Of a stretch of DNA of 64,000 nucleotides, positions 26,101 to 36,744 are shown one piece after another (position 1 is the first letter of the stretch; the number at the start of each line of letters is the position of its first letter). The notes beneath the pieces were generated by a model. It was not told the origin of the DNA. It searched no databases and saw only the letters and a program-made list of their open reading frames with translations. The stretch comes from Streptomyces sp. CC228A (GTDB lineage Bacteria; Actinomycetota; Actinomycetes; Streptomycetales; Streptomycetaceae): assembly GCF_021390935.1 (NCBI RefSeq), contig NZ_JAJPUI010000008.1:124001-188000 (forward strand), written 5' to 3'. Made by a program: the position numbers and the translations under genes.

Positions 26101-28185
26101 ATGTTCGCCGACTACAGCCCCCCGCACGGCGACGACGCCACCCTCCACCCCGCCGTCGACGGCCTGACCGACACCACGTACCACACCTGGTCCAGCGCCG
26201 CACGGTGGAACACCCTGCGGCAGATCCGCGCCGTCAACCACGTCCTGTCCGGCAGGCCGGCCGAAGGCAGGCCGCTGCCCGACGCGGAGCGGCTCACCGC
26301 CCTGGACGGCGGCTGGCGCAGCGACGACCGCACCGTCCCCCGCATCGGCATGGGCTGGCTGCCGGTCCTGCCGGCCCTGCGGCCGCTCGCCTACCGCGCC
26401 GCCCTGTCCGGGCTCCGCGACCAGGCGCGCGAGGCCCTGCTCCTGCTGCTCGACGCGGTCGGCGAGGGACCCCTCGCCGATCCGGCAGGTCCGCTCCGCG
26501 AGGTGGTGCTCAGCGAGGAGAACCGCAAGCAGCAGCGCGCCGGCCAGGTGCTCCGCCTCGGGAACCGCACCGTCGTCGTCCTCGGCAGCCTGGCCGCCGA
26601 CGACAAGCCCGGCGGCCGCGTCCGCTGGCTGGCACTGGACCACGACCCGCAGGGCTCGTTCGGGGCGATCGCCCACTTCACGCTGGAGCAGGAGACCGAC
26701 CGCACACCCGGTCTCCCCGCCGACCGGATCGCCGCCGTCACCCGCCTCGTCCGCGCCAAGGGCCCCGCCCCGTGGCGGCCGGAGGCGCCCGAGGCCCTCG
26801 CGGCGGCGACGCGCGGCGGCGTGGGCCCCTTCCAGGCCGCGCTGCTCCTCGCCGCCGGAGGGGGAAGCCTGGCGGGCGGCGCCCATGCCCCCGTCCACGG
26901 ACTGAAGCCCCGCCAGAGGGAGCTCGGCGCACGGCTCCTGGGCACCCTCACCCGAGGCGACACGGCCGCCCTCGTCGGCGCCCTGCTGCCCGAGGACCCG
27001 ACCGACCTGTGGACCACCGGCCCCGACACGGCCGCGGCGGGCCGCGTGTGGGGCGAGCGGCTCGGTTCCCGCCTGCGCCTCCCGGAGGACCTCGCCGCGC
27101 GCCTCACCGACGTGGACCCGGCCGTCGCCGAGGCCGTGCTGAACCCGCAGCTGACGCCCTGGCTGAGCCGCACCACCGTGCAGCGCATCGACACGCTCGG
27201 CCGCCTCACCGCCGACGAACCGGGAGCCGCGCCCCGGGCGCACCAGCTCGACCACGCCGTCCACGCGCTCGCCGCACTCGCCTACGAAGTGCCCTACGCG
27301 CACCCGCTGCGCGCCGCGCTGCCCGCCGGCCTCACCGCCCTGCGCCGCCGCCTCACCGACCCCGGACTGCTCCTCGACCTCGGCCTCGTCTGGGCCGACC
27401 AGGGCGCACCCGCGGCCGAGCAGGTCCGCACCGCCTACGGGCTGCCCGCGGTCACCGCACGGACGACACCACCTGCCGCGGGCACCGGCGCCGACCAGGA
27501 CCTCACCCGCGCCGGCGAGGCGCTCGTGCTGCACGTCACCTACCGCGACACCGAAGGGGTGCTGCTGCGCCCCGCCGGTCTGACCGGCGCCGACGACCCG
27601 GCCCTCGGGCTGCTCGAAGGGCTGCTCGACCCCTCGCGGAGAGGCATCGTCCACGCCGTGCGCGACCTCCTCAGCGGCGCACTCGTCCCCGTGGCGGAAG
27701 CCGGCACCGACCCCGAGGGCCCCGCCGGCCACCCCCACGATCCGGACGTCAGCGTGCCCGACCTGGTCACCGAGGCCGCCGCCGCCCACGGCCTCAGCCG
27801 CGACGCGGCCGCGCTCTACCTCCAGATCCTGGCCCTGCCCGACCCGACCGACCGCAACTGCGCCCACTGGACCGGCTGGAAGCCGGCCCGCATGAAGAAG
27901 GCCCGCGCCGAGCTCGCCGCGAGCCCCCTGGTCGTCGAGGCCAAGCGGGCCCGCGCCGGACGCGGCCTGTTCCTCCCCTGCGGCTGGCTCGACGCCCCAT
28001 CCCTCCGGCTGCCCCTGGAGACCTGGAAGGAAGGGCTCTACCCGGTCCGCCACGGCCGCCGCGTCGCACTCCGCACGACCGTGCCCGACCTGTTCGCCCG
28101 CGCCTGGGAGCGCGTCCGCGCCGGCGACGCACCCGCCTACGAAGAACTCACCACCCGTGCCACCCGGAAGGGCCGCCGCCGATGA
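23159..28185 (+). CDS. ~1675-aa protein of the MoxR-VWA operon (frameshifted as sequenced)
   Basis: The frame beginning at the ATG at 23159 (ATGA overlap with the previous gene) runs to about 25570, and the rest of the protein continues one base back to the stop at 28185. Adding one C to the run 25569-25573 joins the parts as TLSAPHGRVHATPLG and gives 1675 aa. There is no signal or membrane segment. It is Ala/Leu/Arg-rich, mostly helical and suggestive of HEAT-like repeats, with some aromatic-rich beta segments (DGELLVVWWEDGKQLGYWS). The C-terminus has GLSRDAAALYLQILALPDPTDRN and KPARMKKARAELAAS, which could be a winged-helix-like part. Similar giant proteins in Streptomyces are annotated only as DNA-binding. 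It fills the place of the large N-terminal region of YehI. The function is unknown. Confidence 0.75.
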
Positions 28186-29410
28186 CCAGCACGACCACCC
28201 CGACCACCCCGCCCGACCCGGGCACCCCGACCACCCCGCCCGACGCGGGCACCACGGGCGCCGCGCCCGCCCGCCAGATCGTGCCGCCCGAGGAGCGGTA
28301 CGCCACGGAACTCGCCTTCCTCGCCGCCTACGACGACGGCCCGCGCCCGCCCGCCTGGCGGCTCACCCCCGCGCCGCCGTCACCTTCGTGATGGGCAGCG
28401 ACGGCCGCGCGCTGCGGCTGCCCGACGGCGCCGCGGCGCCCGAAGGCGTGCCGCGCCGACTCGTCGTCGAGGGAAAGTTCGTCGGTGACCGCGCCCTCGT
28501 CGAGCGGTGCGTCGTCACTCTCGCAGGGGAGCGCGGACTGCTGCTCGTCGGCGAACCCGGGACCGCCAAGTCCCTGCTGTCCGAACTGCTGGCGGCCGCC
28601 GTGTGCGGCACCAGCGGACTCGTGGTCCAGGGCACCGCAGGCACCACCGAGGACCAGCTGAAGTACGGCTGGAACTACGCCCTGCTCCTCGCCCAGGGAC
28701 CCAGCAGGCAGACCCTCGTCCCCTCGCCCGTCCTCACCGCCATGGGCCGCGGCGCCATCGCCCGCGTCGAGGAGGTCACCCGCTGCCTGCCCGAAGTGCA
28801 GGACTCGCTGGTCTCCCTGCTGTCCGAGCGGCGTATCGCGATCCCCGAACTCGCCGCCGGCGACGACTCCCTGGCCCACGCCGCCCCCGGCTTCAACCTC
28901 ATCGCCACCGCCAACCTCCGCGACAAGGGCGTCTCGGAGATGTCCGCGGCCCTCAAACGCCGCTTCAACTTCGAGACCGTCGGACCCATCGGCGACCTCG
29001 ACGCCGAGACCGCGCTCGTCCGCCGCCAGTCCCGCGCCGCGGTCGAACGGGCCGGCGCCGCGTTCCACGTCGACGACGCCGTACTGGAAGCCCTCGTCAC
29101 CGCCTTCCGCGACCTCCGCGAAGGCCGCTCCGCGGAAGGGTGGGAGATCGAGCGGCCCTCCACGGTGATGAGCACCGCCGAAGCCGTCTCCGTCGCCGGA
29201 GCGCTCGGCCTGGCCGCGGCCTACTTCCCCGGCGACCGCGACGTGCTCGGCCTCCTGCCCGGCCACCTCCTCGGCGTCGTCCGCAAGGACGACCCCGCCG
29301 ACGCCGCCCGCCTCCTCGGCTACTGGGACGGCCCCGTGCGGCGCCGCGCCGAGCAGGGCTCCCCGACCTGGCGCACCCTGTGGGACCTGCGCGCCGTCCT
29401 GGAGGCGTGA
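28182..29410 (+). CDS. MoxR/YehL-type AAA+ ATPase (frameshifted as sequenced)
   Basis: It starts at the ATG at 28182 (ATGA overlap). After a Pro/Thr-rich tail and IVPPEERYATELAFLAAYDD the frame changes at the C run 28366-28370; one extra C joins it as WRLTPRAAVTFVMGS and gives about 409 aa ending at 29410. Walker A is GEPGTAKS. The Walker B-like segment is unusual, GAIARVEEVTRCLPEVQD, with Glu-Glu where Asp-Glu is common. Sensor and arginine features lie in FNLIATANLRDKG and SAALKRRFNFE. MoxR ATPases work as chaperone-like remodelers with VWA-domain partners; this gene is flanked by DUF4132, DUF5682 and VWA genes exactly like E. coli yehL. Its stop overlaps the next start as GTGA. Confidence 0.85.
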
Positions 29411-31954
29411 CGGCCGTGCACCTCACCCCGGAGGAGGCGGCCGACGCCCTCACGGACCCGGCCGGACCCCACCTCATCGGCGTACGCCACCACGCGCCCT
29501 CCCTGGCCGCCGCGATGCCCGCACTGCTCGACGCGGCGCGGCCCGACGTCCTGCTCGTCGAACTCCCCGCCGACTTCCAGGACTGGCTGCCCTGGCTCGC
29601 CCACGAGGACACCCGCGCCCCCGTCGCCCTGGCCGCCGCGCCGGGCGACGGGCGCGGCGGCTGCGCGTTCTACCCGTTCGCCGACTTCTCACCCGAGCTC
29701 GTCGCGGTGCGCTGGGCCGCCCGCCACGGCGTCCCCGTCACCGCGTGCGACCTGCCGCTCTCCGACCCGGCGTGGCGCACCCGCGACCCCGGGCCGTCCC
29801 GCACCACCGGGCAGGACGCACCGGGCCCCGGACCCCGCCTGCACGCCGCCCTGCGCAGCCGTGCCACCGGCCGCCCCGGCGACGACCTGTGGGACCGACT
29901 GGTGGAGGCCGCCGCCCCGGCTCACCCCCGAGGCGCTGCGCCGCGCCGCGCTCCTCACCGGCTGGGCGCTGCGCCGGGACGCCGCCGCCTCGGGCGGCGT
30001 GCCCGCGCCGGACCTCGCACGGGAGCGGTGGATGCGCTCCGCCGTGGCCCGCGCCACCGCGGACGGCGCCCGCGCCGCCGTCGTCGTCGGCGCGTTCCAC
30101 GCACCCGCCCTGCTGCCCGGGCACCCGGCCGGCGACCCCGACCGGCCCGCCGCGGCCGCCTCCGACGGCACCCCGCCCGGGGCCGCCGGGCGACACCGGG
30201 AGTGGACCACCTCCCTCATCCCCTACACCTACGCCCTCCTCGACGAGCGCTCCGGCTACCCGGCAGGCATCCGGGACCCCGAGTGGCAGCACCTCGTCCT
30301 GGAGGCCGCGGGCGACCCGGCCGCCACGGAGGACGCCCTGACCCGGGCGGCGGTACGGATCTGCGCGGAGCTGCGCGGCCTCGGCCACCCCTCGGGCCCC
30401 GCCGACGCACGCGAGATCGCCCGGCTCGCCGGAGACCTCGCCCGGCTGCGGGCCCTCCCCGCACCCGGCCGCGGCGAACTCGTGGAGGCCGTGCAGACCG
30501 TCCTCGCCCAGGGCGAGCCGTACGGCCGGGGCCGTGCCGTCGCCCAGGCCATGGAACGCGTCCTCGTCGGCACCCGCAGCGGACGCCCCGCCCCCGGCGC
30601 GCCCCGCTGCGGCCTCGCACCCGCCGTCGAGTCCGAACTCGCCGCCCTGGGCCTGCCCGGCCCCGACACGGCGGGGGCCGACGCCCGGGACATGCGCCTC
30701 GACCCGCTGCGCTCCGACCGCGACCGCCGCCGCGAACTGCTGCTGCGCCGGCTGGCCGTCTGCGGCGTGCCCTACGCGCAGGAGAAGGATGTGTCCGGGA
30801 CCGGCGGCGCCGACGCCCTCACCTCCCGGTGGGAACTGCGCTGGACCCCCGCGACCGCCGCCGTGCTCACCGCGGCCGGAACGCGCGGAGTCACCGCCGC
30901 CCAGGCCGCCGAAGGCACCCTCCGCGAACGCCGCCGCGGCGAAGAGGCGGACGGCGGCCCGACGGCCGCCCAGTGCCTGCACGGACTGGAGCAGGCCGCG
31001 CTCTGCGGACTGCCCGGCCTCACCGGGGAACGACTCACCGAAGCCGCCGACGTGCTGCCGGCCTCGGCGACCCTGCCCGAACTGCTCACCGGGCTCGCCC
31101 TCATGGACCGGCTGCGGGCCGGACACTTCCCCGGGCTCGCCGCCGACGAGGACCGGACCGCCCGGGCCGCCGCAGCGGCCGACCTGCTCACCGCCGCCGC
31201 GGTACGGCAGGTCGACGGCCTCACCGGCTCCGAGGACCCCGACGACGCCAGGGCCCTGCTCGAACTCGCCCACCGCGCCGACCGCGACGGAGGGATCCGC
31301 CTCACCGCAGCCCTCGCCCGCCTGGCCGCCGACGGCTCCCCCTGATGCGCGGCGCCGCAGGAGCCGTCAGGGTGCTGCTCGGCCAGGAACCGGCCGGCGC
31401 GTTCGGCGGCCGCGTGGCCTCCTGGGTGGACGCCGCGCGCGACCCCGAGTCACGCACCGCCCTCACCGCGCGCCTCGCCGGACTGCTGACCGCCGCCGGC
31501 CCCCTCCTGGAAGCGGCGGCCCCGGCCCTGGAACCCCTCCTCGACCGGCTGTCCGAAGCTGCCCGACAGGGACTTCCTCGACCGGCTCCCCGCCCTGCGC
31601 GGCGGCTTCGACACCCTGAGCCCCGCCGCCCGCAGCCGCCTTCTCGCCGCGGTGGAGGAACGCCTCGGCACGGGCGGCCTCGCCGACACCGGCGGCGCGG
31701 ACCCGGCGGCCCTCGGCCTCTGGACCCGCGCCGACCTCGCGGCCCGCGCCCGCCTCGACCACCTCGGCCTGCTCCCGCCCGCCGCCCGCAGTACCGCCGC
31801 ACCGCCCGCACCGACGGCCGACCCCGCGGCGACGCCCGCTGCCTCTGATCCGGCGGCGGCGCCCGCTGGCCCCGATCCGGCGGCGGCGCCCGCTGGCCCT
31901 GATCCGGCGGGGCGCCCGCCGCCCCGACCCCGCGGCGGCGCCCGCCGGCCCTGA
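29407..31954 (+). CDS. DUF5682 protein (YehM-like; frameshifted as sequenced)
   Basis: GTG at 29407 overlaps the ATPase stop. The protein is readable through three single-base shifts: an extra C in 29915-29918, a missing C in 31338-31342 and an extra A at 31556-31557. Corrected, it is about 848 aa. N-terminal IGVRHHAPSLAAAMPALL, VLLVELPADFQDWLPWL, YPFADFSPELVAVRW and AAVVVGAFHAPAL are typical of DUF5682, which has a ChaN/erythromycin-esterase-like look with conserved His and Glu residues. The rest is helical. A Pro/Ala linker with DPAAAPAGP repeats leads to the stop at 31952-31954. Whether it is an enzyme is unknown. If one more base is missing near 31911 it would read on into the VWA gene as a fusion. 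Confidence 0.75.
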
Positions 31955-31985
31955 TCCGGCGGCGGCGCCCGCCGACCCCGGTACC

Positions 31986-33153
31986 GTGCCCGCCGCCGGG
32001 CCGCCCGGCGCCGCCCCGGAGCCCGCCGCCCGGGGGACCGGCACCGCCTCGCCCCCGCCGACCGGTGGAGGCTCCTGCTGGGCCGCCGCGGCGACCGGTT
32101 GCCCGAACCCGCCGCCGCACTCGCCACCGCGCTCGACGAGCTGTACGGCACCGGGCGCGGCGAGGGCAGCCGCGGCGGGCTCACCGGTCCCGGGGCCGGG
32201 GCCGGCGGCGGCCGCGAGGCGCCGTACCCCACCGTCAGGGAGTGGTCGCGGGAGCTGGCGGCGCTGTTCGGACCCGGCATCCGCGAGGAGGTGCTGGCCG
32301 CCGCCGCGGCCGACCGCGCCGACGTGCTCGCGGAGCTCGACCCCGGCAGCGTGCGGCCCTCCGTGGACCTGCTCCGCACGGTGCTGCGGCACGCGGGAGG
32401 ACTCCCCGAGGCGCGCCTCGCCGCACTGCGCCCCCTGGCCCGGCGCCTCGTGCAGGAACTGACGCGCGAGCTCGCCACGCGGCTGCGCCCCGCCCTGCAC
32501 GGCGCGCCCGTGCCGCGCCCTCCCGGCGGCCCGGCGGCGGCCTGGACCTGGCGCGCACCCTGCGGGCCAACCTCGCCACCGCGCGGCGCGGCCCCGACGG
32601 CCGCGTCCTCGTCGTACCGGAACGCCCCGTGTTCCGCACCCGCGCCCGCCGCTCCGCGGACTGGCGGCTGATCCTCGTCACCGACGTGTCCGGGTCCATG
32701 GAGGCGTCCACCGTCTGGGCCGCCCTCACCGCCTCCGTCCTGGCCGGGGTGCCGACCCTGTCGACGCACTTCCTGGCCTTCTCCACGGAGGTCGTGGACC
32801 TCACCGACCACGTCGAGGACCCGCTGTCCCTGCTGCTGGAGGTCAGCGTGGGCGGCGGCACGCACATCGCCGCGGGGCTCCGGCACGCCCGCGAACTCGT
32901 CACCGTGCCCAGCCGCACCCTTGTGGTGGTGGTCAGCGACTTCGAGGAGGGATACCCGCTCGGCGGGCTCCTCGCAGAGGTGCGCGCACTCGTCGGCGCC
33001 GGCTGCCATGTCCTGGGCTGCGCGAGCCTCGACGACGCGGGCCGCCCCCGCTACTCCACCGGTGTCGCGTCGCGTCTGGTCGCCGCGGGCATGCCGGTCG
33101 CCGCCCTCAGCCCCCTCGAACTCGCCCGCTGGGTAGGGGAGAAGACCACATGA
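31986..33153 (+). CDS. VWA-domain protein (YehP/CoxE-like; frameshifted as sequenced)
   Basis: The most likely start is GTG at 31986, but the first firm homology is ADRWRLLLGRRGDRLPEP near 32057. Missing single C bases at 32052-32056 and 32518-32520 bring all parts into one ~389-aa protein. The C-terminal half is a von Willebrand A domain with a complete MIDAS: DVSGSMEAS, then GGGTHIAAGLRHA and VVVVSDFEEG. The N-terminal half has HxRE-like segments typical of MoxR-partner VWA proteins (VREWSRELAALFGPGIREE). It should bind a metal and a client and work with the MoxR ATPase. The stop overlaps the next start as ATGA. Confidence 0.78.
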
Positions 33154-35056
33154 GTACGCAGCTCCCTCCCGTCGCGCCCGGTGTGACGGCCGAACTCGTC
33201 GCGGCCCTCCCGCCGCGGCTCCGCAAGCGGCTGGACACGGGCGTGGCCAAGCTCGCCGCCCGCCCCGCGGTGCGCGACGGCGACACCGTGCGGATCGCCG
33301 TCGACGACGCCACCGAGCTGGTGCTGCATGCCCCGGGCGGCACGGTGACCAGCGCGGCCGCGATCCGCTGCGGCTGTCTGCTGGCCCCGGACTGCCTGCA
33401 CCGCGCCGCGGCGGCGTCGGCCGCCCCGATCGCCCTGGAAGAGGAACCGCCCGGACCCGCACCGGAGGCACCGCCGCACCGCCGGCACCGGCCGAGGAAG
33501 AGCCGCCCGTACCGGTCCCGGGAGCACCGACCGGACCGGCTCCCGGCGAGCCGGCGGGGCCGGCACCCACGGAAGGACCCCCGCCGAGGCCCCCGCCACG
33601 GGCGCCTCCTCCGCTTTCTCCGCCTCACCGGCCCCCGCCTCCCCGGCACCCGCCGCACCGGACCAGTGCGCCGCCTCCGCGGAGCTGTTCCGCGCGGCGG
33701 CCGCCGTCCTGGAAGCCGGAACCGACGGAGCCGGCGCCGTGCTCCAGGCGGAACTGCTGCGCGCCGCGCACGGAGCGCGCCTCGCCGGACTGCCCGGGCC
33801 GCGGCCGCGGCGGTGTCCGCCGTCGGCAGGGTGCGGGCCGCCCGGGCCGCCGACCCCGCGTACCGCCTCGCGGACCTCGCCACCGACCTGCGGCACCTCC
33901 TGCTCACCTCCTGGCGCATACCGCGCGCCACCGGACCCGAACTCGCCACGCTGCGCGGCACCGCCCGGCAGACGTACGCCGCCGACGGCTCCCTGCGCCT
34001 GTACGGGCTCTTCTCGGAGCCGGTCCTCACCGCAGGCGGCCACGCCGGCGCCGTGACGTGGACCGCGGATCCCCGGGGGCGCCGCTACACCGTGGCCGAC
34101 ATCGCCCCGGGCGGCCCCGCCCGTGCCACCGGGGCGGCCGACCGCGCCGTACGGATGGGGGACACGGCCCTCACCCACCGGGAGCTGTCCCGCGCGGGCC
34201 TCGCCGTGTCCGGTGCGACGGTGTCCCCGGCCGGCCGCCTCGGGGCGGGTGCGGGGTCCGCGCGGTGCGGGCCGCGGGCGCCGCCTGGCACGACGAGCCC
34301 CTGGACCGGCTGTGGGCCGTGCCTCCCGCCGAGCAGGCCGACCGGGCGCTGTCCGGCGGCGACGACCTGCTGTTCCTCGACATCACCCTGATCGGGGCGG
34401 TCCGCGAGGCCGCCGGGGACTGCCTGCTCGCCGACAGCGGCGGGCTGGCGGTCCGCCTCACGGCGGCCCACGACCATCCGGAGCTGCCGTACCGCGACAA
34501 CCTGCGGCTGCTCGCGGCGGCACCGGGTCTCCGGCTGCGCGCCGTCGCCCGCCTCGACCCGGCGCCGCACGCCCGCGCGCGGCTGCTGGCGGTCAGTCAC
34601 CCCTGCGATCCCGCTGCCCGCGTCGACCTGGGACTCGACCGCCTCACGCGCGCCGACCTGCCGGCCGCCCCCGCGGCGGCACAGGCGGGACCGCCCGCGC
34701 CTACCGCGCCGGACCGCGAGCAGGCCCCGCTGCACCTCCTGCGGCGCCGCCTGCACCAGGTGGTCGCCGGCGGGCGCCGCGTCCTCGCGTTCCCGAAGGA
34801 CGCGGCGGCCGACGCACGGCGGCTGCGCCGGTGCGGGCTCGCGACGGCCGCCGACCTGGTCGACGGGCTCCACGCGGCCGCCGCGGACCGCTCCCGCGAC
34901 GTGTTCGGCCGCCTCCTGCCCGCCGACGGCGAGCGGTTCGCCCGCGCGTGGCTCGGCGCCGCCGTCCACGCGGACGCGGTCGACCGGGCCCTGTGCGCCG
35001 CGGCCTGGGGCGCGGACATACCGCTGACCGGGGCACCGCCGGGCGGCCCGCGGTAG
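33150..35056 (+). CDS. SWIM zinc-finger protein (YehQ-like; frameshifted as sequenced)
   Basis: ATG at 33150 (ATGA overlap). The zinc finger is clear near residue 75: CGCLLAPDCLH, the CxC...CxH SWIM pattern for nucleic-acid or protein binding. Four single-base losses (near 33474, in 33578-33582, in 33793-33795 and in 34253-34256) must be restored to obtain a ~636-aa protein ending at 35056. A Pro/Ala/Glu-rich linker (about 105-180) precedes helical and beta parts (DLATDLRHLLLTSWRIPRA, LYGLFSEPVLT, DDLLFLDITLIG). It is the last gene of the operon, as yehQ is in E. coli. All four changes are one missing C or G in a run, and there are no internal stops otherwise. Confidence 0.75.
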
Positions 35057-35083
35057 CGGCCCCGCCCCAGGGCCGGCGCGCCC

Positions 35084-35865
35084 CTACGCCTGTGCGGGCG
35101 CCGACGGCAGCGTCGCGGGGTACGGGTCACCGGGAGCCCGGCGGTCCTCGCGGCGCGGGCGAAGACGGCGGCGTCCAGCACGGCGGCGGCGTTCGGGTCG
35201 TTGTTGAAGTACGCGTACACGTCCTCGCCGCCGCTCCAGGTGTCGGCGACGCGCCGCACCCAGGTGGTCAGGGAGCGCCGGCCGTAGCGCGGCCACGACG
35301 CGGCCCGGCCGGTGTGGAAGCGGACGTAGCCCCAGTCGGCGGTGCGCCACAGCGGGGTCACCGGTCGGGCCTCCACGTCCGCCCAGCACAGGGCCGCCGA
35401 GCGGGACGTCAGCACGTCGCGGACGTCGGGGGTCCACCACGACGGGTGCCGCGGCTCGACGGCCACGCGGGCACCGGCCGGGAACCGGGCGAGGCACGCG
35501 TCGAGCAGGGCGGGGTCTGCCCGCAGGGTGGGCGGCAGCTGGAGCAGCACGGGACCGAGCCGGTCGCCGAGCCCGGCGGCACGGCCCATCAGCCGCTCCA
35601 CCGGTTCCTCCGGCTCCCGCAGCCGCTTGATGTGGGTCAGGAAGCGGCTCGCCTTGACCGCGACGACGAAGTCCGCGGGGGTGCGCTCCCGCCACGCGGC
35701 GAACGTCTCCCGCGCCGGCAGGCGGTAGAAGGCGTTGTTCACCTCGACCGTGGAGAAGGCGGCCGCGTACTCCTCCAGCCACAGCCGCTGGGGCGTCCCC
35801 GCGGGGTAGAGGACGCCGCGCCAGTCCTTGTACTGCCACCCGGACGTGCCGACGAGAACGGTCAC
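35084..35865 (-). CDS. DUF72 (YecE-like) TIM-barrel protein
   Basis: About 260 aa, starting with GTG at 35865. VLVGTSGWQYKDWRGVLYP at the N-terminus, EVNNAFYRLPARETF, LPPTLRADPALLDACLARFP, VAVEPRHPSWW, YVRFHTGR and DVYAYFNNDPNAAAVLDA are the conserved blocks of DUF72/COG1801 proteins, which fold as a TIM barrel and whose substrate is unknown. As sequenced the frame runs past the normal end; adding one C opposite 35117-35120 gives the tail TRTPATLPSAPAQA and a stop at 35084, the usual family length. It converges with the SWIM gene. Confidence 0.85.
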
Positions 35866-35969
35866 CCTCTCATCAGAACACGCCCGGGCGCACCAGGAGC
35901 AATCAGCCCCTACCGGGGATTCCCGGCATGTCCGCGGCCGGGCTTGGACGGCTCATGCCGTTCGAGCGG

Positions 35970-36728
35970 TCAGTACGGTCCGAAGACGTTGTCGATGGAG
36001 CCGTACCGCGCGGCGGCGTAGTTGCACGCGGCCGTGATGTTGGCGACCGGGTCGTACGGGTCCAGCGAGGTGCCGGGCACGTGGTAGGCGCGGAACGTGG
36101 GGTCGATGACCTGGAGGAGGCCCTTGGACGGGGTCCCGGCCGCGGCGTTGGAGTCCCAGTTGTTGATGGCGAGCGGATTTCCGGAGGACTCCCGCATGAT
36201 GTTGCGGTGGATTCCCTCGTACGTACCGGGGATGCCGTGCTGCGCCATGACGTCGAGCGATTCCCGGATCCAGCCGTCCAGGTTGTTCGTGTACGCCTTC
36301 GCCGGGGCCGCGGCCGCGGTGGTCATCGGGGCTCGCGCGGTGCTCCGGGAGGCGCGCTCGGCCGTGTCGCCCTTGCCGGGAAGGGACAGCTTGAGGCCGG
36401 GGCGGATCAGTGACGGATCGTCACCGATGGCCTTCTTGTTCTTCTCGTAGAGCGCCTTCCAGCCGCCGCTCACCGAGTGCTTCTCGGCGATGCCGAAAAG
36501 CGTGTCGCCCTTGACGACGGAGTACGTGGCGGCGGACTTCGCCGCAGCCGCGGGAGCCGCGGACACGGCCTTTTCGACCGCAATGGACGGGGCCGCAGCC
36601 GGGGCCGCGAGAGCGGGAGCAGCCGCGGTCAGCGGCAGGGCCAGCGCAGCCCCTCCGGTGCTCGCGAGGGCGAATCCGCGCGAGAGGCGGAGGTTCTTGG
36701 GACGACGGTGCTTACCCTTTGCGGGCAT
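35970..36728 (-). CDS. Secreted LysM-transglycosylase cell-wall enzyme
   Basis: A 252-aa preprotein from the ATG at 36728 with GAGAGG upstream. A signal peptide (basic MPAKGKHRRPKNLRLSRG, hydrophobic core, cleavage near ALAAPAA) is followed by a LysM domain (about 68-118; YSVVKGDTLFGIAEKHS) that binds peptidoglycan. A C-terminal SLT-type lytic transglycosylase-like domain spans about 150-252, with catalytic Glu in NIMRESSGNP and SKGLLQVIDPTFRAYH. It should cleave peptidoglycan outside the cell. The long 5' leader contains a c-di-AMP riboswitch, as known for rpfA and related cell-wall genes of Streptomyces. Confidence 0.92.
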   Translation of the reverse strand: MPAKGKHRRPKNLRLSRGFALASTGGAALALPLTAAAPALAAPAAAPSIAVEKAVSAAPAAAAKSAATYSVVKGDTLFGIAEKHSVSGGWKALYEKNKKAIGDDPSLIRPGLKLSLPGKGDTAERASRSTARAPMTTAAAAPAKAYTNNLDGWIRESLDVMAQHGIPGTYEGIHRNIMRESSGNPLAINNWDSNAAAGTPSKGLLQVIDPTFRAYHVPGTSLDPYDPVANITAACNYAAARYGSIDNVFGPY

Positions 36729-36744
36729 GGCGCATTCCTCTCCG

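Noticed and set aside
23159..35056. Annotating the split operon genes as many separate short proteins
   Set aside because: Homologous segments continue exactly across each break when one base in a homopolymer is changed, and the stop/start overlaps make sense only for whole genes.
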